A DNA stretch of 6,802 nt from positions 1 through 6,802 of the forward strand of contig JAFYRQ010000025.1 of the NCBI GenBank assembly GCA_017546885.1. The letters are read 5' to 3'. Position 1 is the stretch's first letter. Each line of letters begins with the position of its first letter. The notes beneath the pieces are model-generated. The model was not told where the DNA came from. It saw only the letters and a list, made by a program, of their open reading frames with translations, and did not search any database. The translations under genes were made by a program, and so were the position numbers. Shown here piece by piece: positions 6,203-6,802 of this stretch. Source of the stretch: Alphaproteobacteria bacterium (lineage in GTDB: Bacteria; Pseudomonadota; Alphaproteobacteria; RF32; CAG-239).

Positions 6203-6802
6203 ATGACTAATCCGATTTATATCATAGGCAACAATACCTTGGCATATTATTTAGGTGCCCAAATACAAAGTAGCGGACAAAACGTCATTTTATTAACCGA
6301 CAAACACTCATCGGGGGAAAGTTTATCAACCGACGGTATCTCTATAAAAGAAGACCGCAGTTTAACTCAGAAACGTCATAAATTAAACGCAGCGGAAATT
6401 ATGAAAGAACCGGCAAAGATGGTGATTATTACCGCTTTTGCCAACAAACTTAATACCATGCTGAGCTGTGTTTCCCGTTCCAGAATTGGTAATGCACCCG
6501 TTGTGTGTTTTACTCCCATAAAAGATTTGAGCTACTTAACTCCCATTCTCGGAGAAAATCTGCATGCGGCATATTTTAACGGATATATTATCAACAACAA
6601 ACAGACTATTTCCCTTTTAGGCAGAGGAACAAGCATCACGCTTTGCCCTCCTAAAGATAAAGAGGCGGATAAAGATATTTTGGATATTTTTACCGAAAGC
6701 AAACTTGAAATCAACGTAAGCAGTAATTCATTATTGAGTTTTTGGGAATATTTTTCCGCTTATGCTTTATGCTCAATTCTGTCGGCAGCAAGAGATGAAA
6801 AA
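6203..6802 (+). CDS. Divergent ketopantoate reductase-like (ApbA/PanE fold) protein, 3' end cut off
   Basis: The frame runs without a stop for 200 codons from ATG 6203 to the window edge, so the C-terminus is missing. The N-terminus IYIIGNNTLAYYLGAQIQSSGQNVILLTD (5-33) looks like a Rossmann strand-loop-helix-strand for a dinucleotide. The order that follows resembles the PanE/ApbA family: MVIITAF strand (73-79), VVCF strand (100-103), a GYIINNKQTISLLGRG segment (127-142), then a helix SSNSLLSFWEYFSAYALCSILSAA (173-196) where PanE has its 'WRKL..N..NPLTA' helix. Key residues are not kept: GxGxxG reads GNNTLA, the catalytic Lys of WRKL aligns with Tyr183, and the Lys and Asn of the cofactor and substrate site are also replaced (by my eye alignment). 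It may not be a true ketopantoate reductase. It probably shares the rsmB transcript. Family membership is an inference from pattern only, and another Rossmann-fold dehydrogenase is possible. Confidence 0.6.
   Translation, partial: MTNPIYIIGNNTLAYYLGAQIQSSGQNVILLTDKHSSGESLSTDGISIKEDRSLTQKRHKLNAAEIMKEPAKMVIITAFANKLNTMLSCVSRSRIGNAPVVCFTPIKDLSYLTPILGENLHAAYFNGYIINNKQTISLLGRGTSITLCPPKDKEADKDILDIFTESKLEINVSSNSLLSFWEYFSAYALCSILSAARDEK

Noticed and set aside
6532..6714. Minus-strand 60-codon open frame near the right edge
   Set aside because: It is opposite the PanE-like frame, which has a good start, a Shine-Dalgarno sequence and continuous coding to the window edge.

Overview
The window looks like core chromosome of an AT-rich Alphaproteobacterium. 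The minus-strand cluster leuS-lptE-holA is a conserved gene order. LptE begins its mature part with the CGFxPLY signature, and HolA carries the SLMGGRRVV-type segment and the C-terminal KTTG-P motif that I associate with the alphaproteobacterial versions of these proteins. The low GC suggests a host-associated or uncultured gut-type lineage rather than a free-living high-GC one. That placement is inferred from family signatures, not from a database search.

Layout: a divergent intergenic region of about 160 bp (4760-4920) splits the window. Leftward from it runs leuS (leucyl-tRNA synthetase), lptE (LPS-assembly lipoprotein), holA (DNA polymerase III delta subunit) and a class I SAM-dependent methyltransferase. 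All four overlap at their junctions (11, 29 and 1 nt), so they are very probably one translationally coupled operon. Rightward runs rsmB (16S rRNA m5C methyltransferase). After a 1-nt gap comes a gene that runs off the right edge and encodes a divergent ketopantoate-reductase-like (ApbA/PanE fold) protein. The first 66 bases, past the methyltransferase stop, are AT-rich with no clear gene.

Functionally the left operon combines translation (LeuRS), outer-membrane biogenesis (LptE) and the replication clamp loader (HolA), ending with an accessory methyltransferase of unknown substrate. The right transcript begins with ribosome maturation (RsmB).

The points most worth a second look are these. 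(1) The LeuRS motifs resemble the Clostridia-type enzyme rather than the usual proteobacterial one, although the gene sits in an alphaproteobacterial operon. (2) The PanE-like protein lacks the usual nucleotide-binding glycines and catalytic residues. (3) A WQKE-like N-terminal segment is shared by LeuRS and the methyltransferase of the same operon. (4) rsmB has a good promoter placed so close to its start that the leader would be about 11 nt. I found no mobile element, CRISPR array, tRNA or rRNA. I do not see a new multi-gene system here.
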